A stretch of 37,826 bases of DNA from Sulfurimonas sp. (GCA_021648465.1 JAKISR010000018.1:1-37826); one strand, 5' to 3'. Positions 16,804 to 25,041 are shown, counted from the stretch's first letter. Notes: a model not told the origin generated them from the letters alone. Program-made: numbers and translations.

Positions 16804-17202
16804 ATGCAACACTTAATACAACATAAAAACCTGTCTGAGGTTACTATAAATTTCACGACACAGATGAAGTTAAAAGAATACTTCTGCTACATAGCAAATC
16901 ATATATCAAATGATTACTATTGCACTCCGTGGGAGAGTGTAAACTTGGGAAAGGGTTGGTTCTATCTTCTTAATACGAGTAAAACTTTTGATATTAATGA
17001 AATTATAGTGAGTAATAAAACATTTAGTTATCTCGTGAATTACATTGTTTTTAGCAATATTAACAAGATGCCACAAAATGAGGGATTAGAGGAAAAGCAC
17101 CTAAATAATGAAGCTGCGTATATTTTAGAGAACTTAATGAACTCAATAGAATTGATATTAAATGAAGAAGAGCGTTTTCAATTCTATAAACTCATAGATT
17201 AG
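16804..17202 (+). CDS. Small protein of unknown function
   Basis: A 132-residue protein starting seven bases after AAAGGA. It has a run of aromatic residues (CYIANHISNDYYCTPW, about 29-44) and a helical acidic C-terminus. There is no signal peptide or recognisable domain. Its stop codon overlaps the perfect palindrome GACTGAAAGTTCAGTC at 17202-17217. It belongs to the same set of small core-module genes. Confidence 0.65.
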   Translation: MQHLIQHKNLSEVTINFTTQMKLKEYFCYIANHISNDYYCTPWESVNLGKGWFYLLNTSKTFDINEIIVSNKTFSYLVNYIVFSNINKMPQNEGLEEKHLNNEAAYILENLMNSIELILNEEERFQFYKLID

Positions 17203-17266
17203 ACTGAAAGTTCAGTCTGCTTTGAGCCTTTGGCTAAAGGTTCATGGGAGATTGCAATCTAAACCC
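17202..17266 (+). repeat. Intercistronic two-hairpin element, copy C, with extra palindrome
   Basis: GACTGAA and TTCAGTC (17202-17217) form a perfect 7-bp inverted repeat. Then GAGCCTTT, loop GGCT and AAAGGTTC (17224-17243) form the shared first hairpin. The palindrome AGATTGCAATCT (17249-17260) is set between GGG and CCC and could form the second hairpin. The palindrome is identical to copy A. Confidence 0.7.
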
Positions 17267-17316
17267 AAGTGCCTCTATTGGCTAAAATTTATAAATACAT
17301 AAAGGAAATAACAACT

Positions 17317-17994
17317 ATGGAAAATAAAAAATTACTAAGCAGATATGAATTAATCCCCACACTTATAAAAGCAACATCATTTGAAGTTGTTTTTATCAAG
17401 AAAAATGGAAAAGAACGCACTATGAAGTGCCGATTTGAAAGTACTCGTTATATTGAACAAAGTATTTTAACGGTCTATGACCTTGTTAAACAGCAGTACC
17501 GCTCTATCAACTTTAAAACTTTAAGTCAAATTATTATTGAAGATATGGTTTATAAAATTATCTCAAAAGGTAAGTTTCTACTTCTTGGTAATAGAAAAGA
17601 TAAGATTTTAGAGAACATTCAAGAAATAATTAGCGATGATATTTCAGTACTTAACTCTTGGACTTATACAGAGTTATTAAATTTATACGATGAATTGAAA
17701 AATATCACTGTTGATTATGACTTAGAAGCGGTGAAGGCACTTTTTGAGTATGCATATGAGACTGGCTCAATTGATTTTGATATGAGTATGGTTACTGATG
17801 TTATAGAAGGAAATTTAGAATTTATTCCCCGTGTTACACTAAAGCAAGTTCTTAAGATGGGTATATCTTCTCTATGTATTCCACTACCTGATTATATAAA
17901 TGACTCTTACATTAACTATGATTATAATATGGAAGATATTATAGTGTATTACTATGAAGCTTCAAATGGTGTGCTTCAAGTGAAGAAAGTTTAG
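17317..17994 (+). CDS. Unknown protein with possible DUF2693-like N-terminus
   Basis: A 225-residue protein using the ATG at 17317, which has AAAGGA at 17301-17306; an upstream in-frame GTG at 17269 lacks such a site. Residues 18-62 (FEVVFIKKNGKERTMKCR, then VYDLVKQQYRSINF) resemble the small beta-rich DUF2693-type domain seen in phage and plasmid proteins. The remaining helical part is unassigned. It sits directly before the RepA-like ATPase, so a replication accessory role is possible but not shown. Confidence 0.6.
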   Translation: MENKKLLSRYELIPTLIKATSFEVVFIKKNGKERTMKCRFESTRYIEQSILTVYDLVKQQYRSINFKTLSQIIIEDMVYKIISKGKFLLLGNRKDKILENIQEIISDDISVLNSWTYTELLNLYDELKNITVDYDLEAVKALFEYAYETGSIDFDMSMVTDVIEGNLEFIPRVTLKQVLKMGISSLCIPLPDYINDSYINYDYNMEDIIVYYYEASNGVLQVKKV

Positions 17995-18005
17995 GCAACT
18001 TGACT

Positions 18006-19004
18006 ATGAACATTTTTAATAATTTATCAAGTATGAAATATTTACTTGCCAATAAACTAACAGCAGATGACCTTACAAAAGAAGTAGAATATTTAATCTC
18101 TAACTTCCTTGTGGTTGGTTCATTAAATATGATATATGCTAAAGCAGGGATGGGTAAGAGTTTCTTTACTCTTTCTCTCTCCCTTGCACTAATAAAAAGT
18201 AGAAGTATCAAACAGTGCATATATCTTGATGCTGACAATTCTCTCACTGCATTAAAAAGTAGAGGTATTGACTTACTTATCGAGAAATATCCTGAGTTAA
18301 TTTATATTCATAGTTCAAAATTTGATATTAGCCCACAGGAGATATTAAACAAGCTCTCTACTGATGCCAAGCAGAATAGTAATGCTTTTGAAGATACCCT
18401 TTTCATTTTTGATAGTATCCGCGATTACATCGGAGGCGATATGAATTCTGACCGTGATATTATCAAGATTATGCAACAGCTTAAAGATTTAAGAGAGGCA
18501 GGAGCAACAATAATCTATTTACATCACACTACAAAAGACAGTGATACAGATACACCTTTATTCAAAGGAAGCACAAGCTTTATTGACTCCGTAGATTGTG
18601 CCTTCTCACTAAGTTCAAAAAGAACAGAGAATAGATTGAATTACCAGTTATTAGTCACTAAAGACCGTCTTTCTGTTGAAGATTGTGCCTTTGAACTTGA
18701 CACTACAACTATGATACTTCAATCTGAAAATATGCAAATAGCACAACTGAGTGAATATGAGATTGCATTTGTAGAGAAAGTTCAAGAAAGTTTGAAGTTT
18801 TGGGGAAAAGATGGAGTTAAACAAACACATTTATTAAGAAGCATTAATAAGTCTTCTGATGATAAAACAGCTCGTAAATACTTACAAAAGTTCAATGGCG
18901 AATTTTGGAAAATAGAAAAAAGACCACAAGAGAATAATGCCTCTTACTACTTTCCTCTCTCTGAACCAAACTTACCTAACTTACCACTCCCCCAATCTGC
19001 GTGA
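18006..19004 (+). CDS. RepA-like AAA_25 (RecA-fold) ATPase
   Basis: A 332-residue protein with the RepA/AAA_25 pattern: Walker A AKAGMGKS (45-52), a Walker B-like strand in LFIFDSIRDY and LREAGATIIYLHHTTK, as in hexameric plasmid helicases such as RSF1010 RepA. A C-terminal winged-helix-like region (about 245-320) follows. It is probably the replicative helicase or loader of the element. The ATG at 18006 is chosen over an in-frame TTG at 18000; ATG at 18033 is also possible. A divergent fragment of the same gene lies at 3492-3607. Confidence 0.82.
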   Translation: MNIFNNLSSMKYLLANKLTADDLTKEVEYLISNFLVVGSLNMIYAKAGMGKSFFTLSLSLALIKSRSIKQCIYLDADNSLTALKSRGIDLLIEKYPELIYIHSSKFDISPQEILNKLSTDAKQNSNAFEDTLFIFDSIRDYIGGDMNSDRDIIKIMQQLKDLREAGATIIYLHHTTKDSDTDTPLFKGSTSFIDSVDCAFSLSSKRTENRLNYQLLVTKDRLSVEDCAFELDTTTMILQSENMQIAQLSEYEIAFVEKVQESLKFWGKDGVKQTHLLRSINKSSDDKTARKYLQKFNGEFWKIEKRPQENNASYYFPLSEPNLPNLPLPQSA

Positions 19005-19020
19005 CTTTGGTAGTGTAGTT

Positions 19021-19043
19021 TGACATGACGAAGAGTCATGCCA
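19021..19043 (+). terminator. Hairpin after the RepA-like gene, possible terminator
   Basis: CATGAC (19024-19029), loop GAAGA and GTCATG (19035-19040) form a perfect stem that can extend by TG/CA. It follows the RepA-like stop by about 18 bases. There is no T-tract directly after it, so it may instead be a regulatory or processing hairpin. Confidence 0.4.
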
Positions 19044-19096
19044 GTCTCTACTTAATACAATAATTTTATAAAAAATAAAATTCTTCTCCAAATCAT

Positions 19097-19102
19097 TATA
19101 AT
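19097..19102 (+). promoter_or_regulatory. Candidate promoter of the ssb-like/FtsK/rep operon
   Basis: TATAAT at 19097-19102 lies 32 bases before the next start codon, after an A/T-rich tract and without a clear -35. The ribosome site AAGGA is at 19125-19129. It would allow the transfer and replication genes to be expressed separately from the RepA-like gene. Confidence 0.5.
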
Positions 19103-19134
19103 CTAAATGTAACAAATCATACACAAGGATATAA

Positions 19135-19701
19135 ATGCATTTATCTATCAACACAACCGTAAAATTAAAGGTCACGGGGCTAAAAGCCTTTAACAAAACA
19201 GAAAAGAAACCACAAGGGCATAAACTTCAAGCTCGATTTTCAAGAGATGAAGGTGGATTATCTCAATTTGAAATTAAAGTTTTTGAACTCTCAGAAGTTG
19301 CTGCTAAATCATTCAAGGGTAAAACTATACTACTTGAAAACTGTTCTGTTTTCAGACCAGACCAAGAATACGCACCATCTTATTGGAACTCACTTTCTCA
19401 ACCAGTTGAAATTAGAGAAAATATCTCAAAACCAATTGTCAATACTATCGTTACTGGTACAGTTGAAGCTATCGAACCGTTTAAAGGCGAAAAGATGAGT
19501 GGATACAGTCTCTACTTCATAGGCAATACTGACGATTCTGAAACCATCTACACCGTCAAGATTCCGAATTTAGATGAGTCAGGTGCAAAACTGTATCTTC
19601 AAAAAGATATAAAAATAGAGCAATGTAAGCCTCTTAACAAAACATCATACATCTCAGAAGAGAAGCCAACACTACTTCAAAAACAAGCTCAAAAAGATTA
19701 A
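19135..19701 (+). CDS. Unknown protein, possibly ssDNA-binding
   Basis: A 188-residue soluble protein with several beta-strand-like segments (TTVKLKVTGLKAF, IVTGTVEAIEPFKG, and YTVKIPNLDES near 150) and a basic Gln-rich C-terminus. The strand pattern and its place between a RepA-like ATPase and an FtsK/HUH-replication set would suit an OB-fold ssDNA-binding or replication accessory protein. I see no diagnostic motif, so this is a context-based guess. The start follows AAGGA by five bases. Confidence 0.6.
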   Translation: MHLSINTTVKLKVTGLKAFNKTEKKPQGHKLQARFSRDEGGLSQFEIKVFELSEVAAKSFKGKTILLENCSVFRPDQEYAPSYWNSLSQPVEIRENISKPIVNTIVTGTVEAIEPFKGEKMSGYSLYFIGNTDDSETIYTVKIPNLDESGAKLYLQKDIKIEQCKPLNKTSYISEEKPTLLQKQAQKD

Positions 19702-19720
19702 GCATCAGAGAGCAAGAGAG

Positions 19721-21406
19721 ATGAACGAAGATAACAGTAAAAAAATTGATGAAACTCAAAAGACAACTGACAATATATTTGAGTTCCCCTTCTATAATAG
19801 GAAGGGAAAGCTTCATCGCCAAAAAGTGAGTCAAATAGCTTTATTGATATATTTGGTCACGGTTTTTATTGTTTATAATATTGGTTCTTTTATCTACCAC
19901 TTCTTTACAAGTGGTCTCAATATATTTGCACACTATGGCTCTTTTATAAATCAGACAATAACACTTATAAGCAACCGTTTTGCAGATTTTAAAATATATG
20001 GAATTAGTTTGTTATCGAGTAATGACATTATTATAATGGTAACTCTTCTTTTTTTACCCCTTATACCAGTTGGCTTATTTATAAGATGGGTTTTTAAAAA
20101 GTCTCGTATTCAAGCAAATCTTGCCTCAGTAGGCTTAGAGCATTACTATCTGCAAAAAGTAGATAAGAAACAAAATATTTACATCTTCAAACTACTTACT
20201 GGCTATCGCATGAGCTACGAAATATTTATAAGTGAGTTCGATAATTTAAAGCAATTATTTGGAGAGGGAGATATGACATACAGCCGTTACAAGTCGGATA
20301 TGGTAAAAGTGCAATTCAAAGATGAACTCATAGATATTGATGATGTTAAAGAATCCAATACAAAAAAATTATCACTTTCAAAACTACTCAAACCAAATAA
20401 ATTACTCCTTGGTGCAACATCTATAAGAGCTGATGTTATATTCGCAACGGATAAAGAAGAAGGTAACGGTTTATTAAACGGTCACTGGCTCATAGTAGGT
20501 GCAAGTGGTTCTGGTAAGTCAGTGAGTGTTAAAAGCTTCTGTATGAATTTCTTACTTCCTCAAAATTATACACATATAGATGATATATTTGTAATAAATT
20601 ATAAACAATCAAGTGACTATAATTTTTTAAAGTCTCTTAATAAAGTTCACTATGCACAAGATATAAAAGACTCTCTCAAACTTTTAAAAAAAATACAACT
20701 CAATATGTTCAACAAGTATTTACATAACTCAAAACACGACCAAGATAATTTTACTGCTACCCAAACCATAGTAATTATAGACGAGATACAAACACTTCCT
20801 GAAATGCTTGATTCAAAAGGATTACATAAGATAGAACGAAACTCCATTCAAGAAAGTTTATCTATTATTGAATCGCTTGGAAGTAAAGCAAGAGCATCAA
20901 ATATCTCACTGATGGTTATCCTCCAAAAGGGAGATATAGCCTCACTTCCATCAACAGCTTTTAGACAAAACCTAAGAAATCGCTTTATGCTTAAACAAGA
21001 AAATAATATATCTGCTTCACTGGTCATTAATAATGAAATTTTAGAAAGAGAAAACATAAAACCTCTTGACTTAAAGCAGGGTCAATTTATCTACCTTGAC
21101 ACTCTAAGAAATGAGCTACAAAGAGGTCTTACAATCTTCCCTGATACAGAGATAGATATAGATATGCTCAATAACTTGAAGTTTGGTACAGATATACAGT
21201 TAGTAATGGATGAAGTGTCAAAAAACAAATCAGCTTCACTCAGTGCAATTCAAAAGCAAAAAGATGAACTTACAGAGTTAGAAAGTAGTGGTAAAAAGAC
21301 TTACTACGATGGCTTTGATGATGTAGAGAACGAGGAGAGAATAGAGGATGAAACTACTGATGATATTTTAGATGAAGTAGATTCACTTCTAAATATTTCA
21401 AAATAA
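19721..21406 (+). CDS. FtsK/SpoIIIE-like membrane-anchored DNA translocase
   Basis: A 561-residue protein. Two hydrophobic segments (about 38-63 and 102-124) anchor it in the inner membrane. The motor follows, with Walker A GASGSGKS (260-267) and Walker B TIVIIDE (349-355), then an acidic coiled C-terminus ending DDILDEVDSLL. The fold fits FtsK/TraB-type pumps, which move double-stranded DNA, more than a VirD4 protein or filamentous-phage Zot, whose membrane segment lies after the ATPase. Being next to an HUH replication gene and an integrase recalls actinomycete AICEs, where one FtsK-like protein is enough for transfer. That role is inferred. Confidence 0.82.
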   Translation: MNEDNSKKIDETQKTTDNIFEFPFYNRKGKLHRQKVSQIALLIYLVTVFIVYNIGSFIYHFFTSGLNIFAHYGSFINQTITLISNRFADFKIYGISLLSSNDIIIMVTLLFLPLIPVGLFIRWVFKKSRIQANLASVGLEHYYLQKVDKKQNIYIFKLLTGYRMSYEIFISEFDNLKQLFGEGDMTYSRYKSDMVKVQFKDELIDIDDVKESNTKKLSLSKLLKPNKLLLGATSIRADVIFATDKEEGNGLLNGHWLIVGASGSGKSVSVKSFCMNFLLPQNYTHIDDIFVINYKQSSDYNFLKSLNKVHYAQDIKDSLKLLKKIQLNMFNKYLHNSKHDQDNFTATQTIVIIDEIQTLPEMLDSKGLHKIERNSIQESLSIIESLGSKARASNISLMVILQKGDIASLPSTAFRQNLRNRFMLKQENNISASLVINNEILERENIKPLDLKQGQFIYLDTLRNELQRGLTIFPDTEIDIDMLNNLKFGTDIQLVMDEVSKNKSASLSAIQKQKDELTELESSGKKTYYDGFDDVENEERIEDETTDDILDEVDSLLNISK

Positions 21407-21448
21407 TCTTAAATATTTTTATACTAAAAGAAAACAAGTGAGGTAATT

Positions 21449-21805
21449 ATGTGGCTCAAAGAGACAATCGAAAAACGATACTTAAAATATTTAGAAGAGT
21501 TTTACTCTCGTGCTGATAAGAGGTTTATGTTAAAAAATGGAGTGCAAACCTTTCACTCCTATACCAATTTAAACCAGTACCATCTTGTAGGGTATGTAGT
21601 GAAATCTTATAATGTAAATGGTACTACATTTTTTGAACTAAGAACAGCAAGCAATGATACTCTAACTATTACTGCCCCAAAATATATAGATGCAGAGAGT
21701 TTAGAATATCAATCAGTTTTATGTGAGGGAGTAATAGAGCATTGCACTGGAATTGTAGATAATAGTATATTTGAGAGAACTTGTTCTAAAGTGACGCTTT
21801 TATAG
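21449..21805 (+). CDS. Small protein of unknown function
   Basis: A 118-residue protein. A basic, aromatic N-terminal helix (about 1-25) is followed by beta-like segments (YHLVGYVVKSYNV, FFELRTAS, TLTITAPKYI) that could be a small OB or SH3-like barrel. There is no membrane segment. It starts 43 bases after the FtsK-like gene with a GAGG ribosome site, and its TAG directly abuts the ATG of the next gene, so the two are translationally coupled. Function unknown. Confidence 0.65.
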   Translation: MWLKETIEKRYLKYLEEFYSRADKRFMLKNGVQTFHSYTNLNQYHLVGYVVKSYNVNGTTFFELRTASNDTLTITAPKYIDAESLEYQSVLCEGVIEHCTGIVDNSIFERTCSKVTLL

Positions 21806-22138
21806 ATGGGCTTTTTTACTCAAAAGGAGTGCCAACAGTGCTTATTATATGAAAAAGAGATAGATGCTCTTACTATCAGAAATAACCAGTTCGAGAGGGC
21901 TTTAAGAAAGCTAAAACAGCAATATGATGAGGCACAAACGCAAGAAGTAGAGATAAAAGATGTTGAAAATGAAAATATAGAGAATATCTCTCCAGTTGAA
22001 ATAGATGAACTGTTCCAAAATATAAAAACTTCATCATATGATAAGGATGTTAAAAGATACTTACGCTCTCTTTTAATGCTAATCAAATCTTCATATAATC
22101 CTTCTCTTCATAAATATTTATTATCACAACTAAACTAA
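21806..22138 (+). CDS. Small coiled-coil protein of unknown function
   Basis: A 110-residue protein starting on the base after the previous stop. Near the N-terminus it has Cys-x2-Cys (KECQQCLLY), then a Glu/Lys/Gln-rich coiled coil (about 15-60) and a helical C-terminus. A single CxxC is too little to claim metal binding. Coupling to the upstream gene suggests the two products interact. Confidence 0.6.
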   Translation: MGFFTQKECQQCLLYEKEIDALTIRNNQFERALRKLKQQYDEAQTQEVEIKDVENENIENISPVEIDELFQNIKTSSYDKDVKRYLRSLLMLIKSSYNPSLHKYLLSQLN

Positions 22139-22216
22139 AACACAATGAGCTGAGTCAAAAATGCGAAGCAGTTTTTGGCGATGTCAGTTGTGTTTAAAGA
22201 GGCACAAAGTGGCTCT
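22138..22216. other. Highly structured region upstream of rep (candidate origin)
   Basis: AAACACAA (22138-22145) pairs with TTGTGTTT (22188-22195). Inside are CTGA/TCAG and CAAAAATGC paired to GCAGTTTTTG around a GAA loop. A second hairpin, AGAGGCAC, AAA, GTGGCTCT (one G-G mismatch), follows at 22198-22216. The region lies in the only sizeable gap before rep. It may be a replication origin, a terminator of the preceding genes, or both. Confidence 0.5.
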
Positions 22217-22307
22217 CTTGAAGTACTTAATAAGAACTGTCGGGTAATAATTCACAAATTAGAAAATTTATTTTTATACTCATATGGAGTTCATGAGAAG
22301 GATAGTA

Positions 22308-23582
22308 ATGAGTAAAAAAAGACTTGAAATGTTATTGGAAGAACACGATGCACTATTTGACTATTACATTGATGTTGCAAAAGAGAAAGAACAAAAACAA
22401 AATTCTTATGTCGAGCAGATAAACATTACTAATCAAAAAACTGGCGAAATCTTTCAGATGCAACACTCACTTCAAAAGAAGATGATTGAAGAGCATAATA
22501 TCTTAGAACAGAAGATAGGATATATCCACTACTTAGCAAAACAGCAAGACTTAACAGAGGTGTTTTTTCTCACAATAACAGCACCATCACAATATCATCC
22601 ATTTAAAACTATTAGTGGAGAAAAGAAGCTTAACAAAAACTTTGCATTTGATACGATTAAAAAAGCTACACAAGCATCTTATAGAGTGATAGAAGATATA
22701 TCAAGACAATTCTATAAATCACTAAAAGAGAGACTCAGAGGCTCTGAAATAGATAATAAGCTTTTGTTTGTGAAGGTTAATGAGTTCCACGATAGCTTCA
22801 TAGTCCATCAGCACCTAATGATTATGCTTCCTAAAAATATTAAAGTTCACTCTAAAAAACGCAATGGTAAAAAAGTCTCACTTGGAGTTTGGGCAAGAGC
22901 TAAGTTCTATGAATTACTTAAAAAAGAGGACTTCAATTATTTAATACATCCATATCGAAAAACCAATGACTTTAAAAAAATTGTAGATGATGGTCGCTCT
23001 ATCAGTCAATATATGATGAAATACATACAAAAAACGCTATCTATGGCAAAAACTAATGAGTTTGGTAGTAATGACACCCTTTACTTTCTTTATGGGTGGA
23101 AAACAGCAAATAAAATTAGACACTACACTACTTCAAGAGTTCCCTTTAATAGCATAGAGTATAAAAAGCTCTATCACATACTTACTGATACTGAAAAAAA
23201 TGAGTTAGTAGCAAGAGCCAACAGTAATAAAACTAATCTAATGACTGAACTCTCAAAAGTTGTATCACTACATCGAGAGCAATTTGAGATTAATATAGCT
23301 CACAAGCGAATAATCTCGAAAGATGGGAATAAATTTACTTATCCAACAGATACAGAAGATGAACATTTAACAAAAAAATATCAACCACTTGCATCTCACT
23401 ATCCTATATTTACGATTCAATCAAAAACCACCATCATAAAAAATACGATTACAAATATTCAAAATAATTTTAGCAATAAGCAATATGACATCATCATGCT
23501 AAAAGACAAAAGAGTGCTTTCAGAACTTGTGATTACACGAAATGACAAAGTTAGATATAGAAAATCAGATTTTACCACTTGA
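22308..23582 (+). CDS. Phage GpA-like HUH replication initiator (Rep)
   Basis: A 424-residue protein. It shows the order of GpA-type rolling-circle initiators: FFLTITAPSQYH (86-97), the HUH metal site VHQHLMIML (His167-Gln-His169) and the two-tyrosine motif QYMMKYIQK with Tyr235 and Tyr239. Such enzymes nick one strand at the origin and stay linked to its 5' end. The ATG at 22308 is chosen because AAGGA (22298-22302) precedes it; an in-frame ATG at 22284 lacks one. It could also act as a relaxase if the element is mobilised. Two tyrosines four residues apart argue for phage-like replication over a MOB-family relaxase. Confidence 0.85.
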   Translation: MSKKRLEMLLEEHDALFDYYIDVAKEKEQKQNSYVEQINITNQKTGEIFQMQHSLQKKMIEEHNILEQKIGYIHYLAKQQDLTEVFFLTITAPSQYHPFKTISGEKKLNKNFAFDTIKKATQASYRVIEDISRQFYKSLKERLRGSEIDNKLLFVKVNEFHDSFIVHQHLMIMLPKNIKVHSKKRNGKKVSLGVWARAKFYELLKKEDFNYLIHPYRKTNDFKKIVDDGRSISQYMMKYIQKTLSMAKTNEFGSNDTLYFLYGWKTANKIRHYTTSRVPFNSIEYKKLYHILTDTEKNELVARANSNKTNLMTELSKVVSLHREQFEINIAHKRIISKDGNKFTYPTDTEDEHLTKKYQPLASHYPIFTIQSKTTIIKNTITNIQNNFSNKQYDIIMLKDKRVLSELVITRNDKVRYRKSDFTT

Positions 23583-23628
23583 ATTTTTTTTTCAAGATTA
23601 TAATAAAAAGAAACAAAGGACTTTACCT

Positions 23629-24138
23629 ATGACATTTGAAATAGTAGTTAGAACACTTAGAAATAACCAAGACGCAAGAATAGAACTTCCAAATGACAAT
23701 TATGTAGCAGAGCTTGTAAAAAAGTTTGATGGCGATGATTGGATAGAGTATGATTATGAAATTGTAGATGTAGAAGACGAATATAATATTTTTAACTCTT
23801 TTAAACTTTATGGATTTGAGAGCCTTGATAAACTAAATGAATTAGCAACTCGTATAGATGAATTATGTTCAAATGACCACTCAATCAAAATCTTACAATC
23901 TGCTTCTGAGGTGTATATGAATATTGACGAGGTGTTAGAACTGATGGAAAGTGATGCTTTAGAACTATATGAAAACCAAGAACCTGATGATATTGCAGAA
24001 TGGTATGTTGATGAGGGTTGGTATGGCGATATTAGTGATAAGCTGATTATGTATATAGATTATGAAAAGATGGGTCGAGATTTAATGATGGGTGGAAATC
24101 TTCACGAAACTAAAAATGGAATACTTGAAGAAATGTAG
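23629..24138 (+). CDS. ardA: Antirestriction protein ArdA
   Basis: A 169-residue, strongly acidic DNA-mimic protein that blocks type I restriction enzymes. The ArdA layout is clear: WIEYDYEIVDVEDEY near residue 45, a central domain, and the conserved C-terminus with AEWYVDEGWYG and YIDYEKMGRDL followed by an Asn-Gly-Ile segment, closely matching Tn916 ArdA. The ATG at 23629 with AAGGA eight bases upstream gives the normal family length; an in-frame ATG at 23542 inside rep would add 29 residues. In mobile elements ArdA helps the incoming DNA survive. It is unusual beside the element's own type I system. Confidence 0.9.
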   Translation: MTFEIVVRTLRNNQDARIELPNDNYVAELVKKFDGDDWIEYDYEIVDVEDEYNIFNSFKLYGFESLDKLNELATRIDELCSNDHSIKILQSASEVYMNIDEVLELMESDALELYENQEPDDIAEWYVDEGWYGDISDKLIMYIDYEKMGRDLMMGGNLHETKNGILEEM

Positions 24139-24326
24139 TAAATTAGGGCTTTGGTAGGATAGGTACGATAGGTAAGTTCTCTCTGCTCTTACTAAAATTG
24201 AGTTGTGAAAGTCCGCAGGAACATAACTCAACAACAACCGAAGGGCGATAGCAAGTAAATATATGCATTTTGGGTATATTACTAAAAAATGATAAGCTTC
24301 TATAAATTAATAAATTTGAGGTCATA
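24139..24326. other. Gene-free interval with short iterations and an inverted repeat
   Basis: GATAGGTA occurs at 24158-24165 and 24167-24174 (9-bp period) after a related GGTAG. A hairpin formed by TGAGTT and AACTCA follows around 24199-24230, enclosing an 18-20-base loop. This may be a regulatory region for the last gene or a nick/mobilisation site. No gene is supported on either strand. Confidence 0.35.
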
Positions 24327-24833
24327 ATGGTAACAGTTAAAGAAGTAGTGCAAGAGTGTATGGATGAATATGCAGAATTAAACTCTCTGCTTAGTTCGGA
24401 AGTAGTTGATGAAATTATTAATGACTATGATACTAAAAACAAAGTAAGTCATAATAGTGATGTAAGAAAATCTTTCAAAAATAATATAGCCTATGATATT
24501 CATGACAAAGTATTTAACACCGTAAATGAAAATTTTAAGAACTTAAAATCATATAGTGATACTGATGATATTATTGTAAATATTAATCTCGTCACTGAAT
24601 ATGCACTTAGACCTATTTACAAAAAGTATAAAGTTGGTACAAAGTACATTGGAATGGTAGCTGAATTAGTGATAGATGAAAGGTTGGCTTCATATGAACA
24701 TATACATTTATATGAAAATAGAAGTATGGCAAAATTGAATGTGAAAACTTTAAAATCATACCTTGAAGACATTAGAAAGGCAGACATAGACTGTTGTAAA
24801 AGTTTCAAATCAGAAGTTAAAGCATATAACTAA
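24327..24833 (+). CDS. Protein of unknown function at the element's right end
   Basis: A 168-residue, largely helical, charged protein, the last gene before attR. It has no membrane segment, signal peptide or known motif. The N-terminal half is acidic and the C-terminal half has two Cys in DIDCCKSF. A GAGG ribosome site precedes the ATG. It might be a late accessory of the element; nothing in the sequence tells its role. Confidence 0.65.
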   Translation: MVTVKEVVQECMDEYAELNSLLSSEVVDEIINDYDTKNKVSHNSDVRKSFKNNIAYDIHDKVFNTVNENFKNLKSYSDTDDIIVNINLVTEYALRPIYKKYKVGTKYIGMVAELVIDERLASYEHIHLYENRSMAKLNVKTLKSYLEDIRKADIDCCKSFKSEVKAYN

Positions 24834-24853
24834 AATCAATTTGAAAAGTGTTT

Positions 24854-24874
24854 GATTGGAAATAGATTGGAAAT
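24854..24874. repeat. Candidate integrase arm-type sites, right end
   Basis: GATTGGAAAT occurs at 24854-24863 and 24865-24874 with an 11-bp period, 48 bp inside attR. Its core TTGGAA is the complement of the TTCCAA sites near attL. This symmetry supports integrase arm binding at both ends. Confidence 0.55.
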
Positions 24875-24922
24875 GAGTTTTGATTTGATTTCTTAAAAGG
24901 AGCTATAAGTCCCTATATTGTG

Positions 24923-24997
<75 letters not shown>

Positions 24998-25011
24998 TTA
25001 AAAGAGGTCGA

Positions 25012-25041
25012 AGTATACTTTAATGACTTATAAAAAGTCAA
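25012..25041 (-). promoter_or_regulatory. Sigma-70 promoter of tRNA-Asn
   Basis: On the minus strand TTGACT (25036-25041) and TATACT (25012-25017) are 18 bp apart, with the -10 ending 14 bases before the tRNA 5' end. It lies on the chromosomal side, so it was not displaced by the element. Confidence 0.8.

Noticed and set aside
15798..17316. CRISPR array or transposon repeats
   Set aside because: The repeats are few, spaced by genes and shaped as hairpins between coding regions; there are no regular spacers, cas genes or target duplications.
19721..21406. Zot-like filamentous phage assembly protein
   Set aside because: Zot has its membrane segment after the ATPase; here two segments precede an FtsK-type motor, and no coat or adsorption protein genes are near.
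22308..23582. Conjugative MOB-family relaxase
   Set aside because: The order of motifs and the Tyr-x3-Tyr pair fit GpA-type replication initiators. A side role in mobilisation is possible but not shown.
24143..24325. Minus-strand 60-codon frame between ardA and the last element gene
   Set aside because: It has no ribosome site or domain, and it lies across the iterated and hairpin sequence; it looks like chance.
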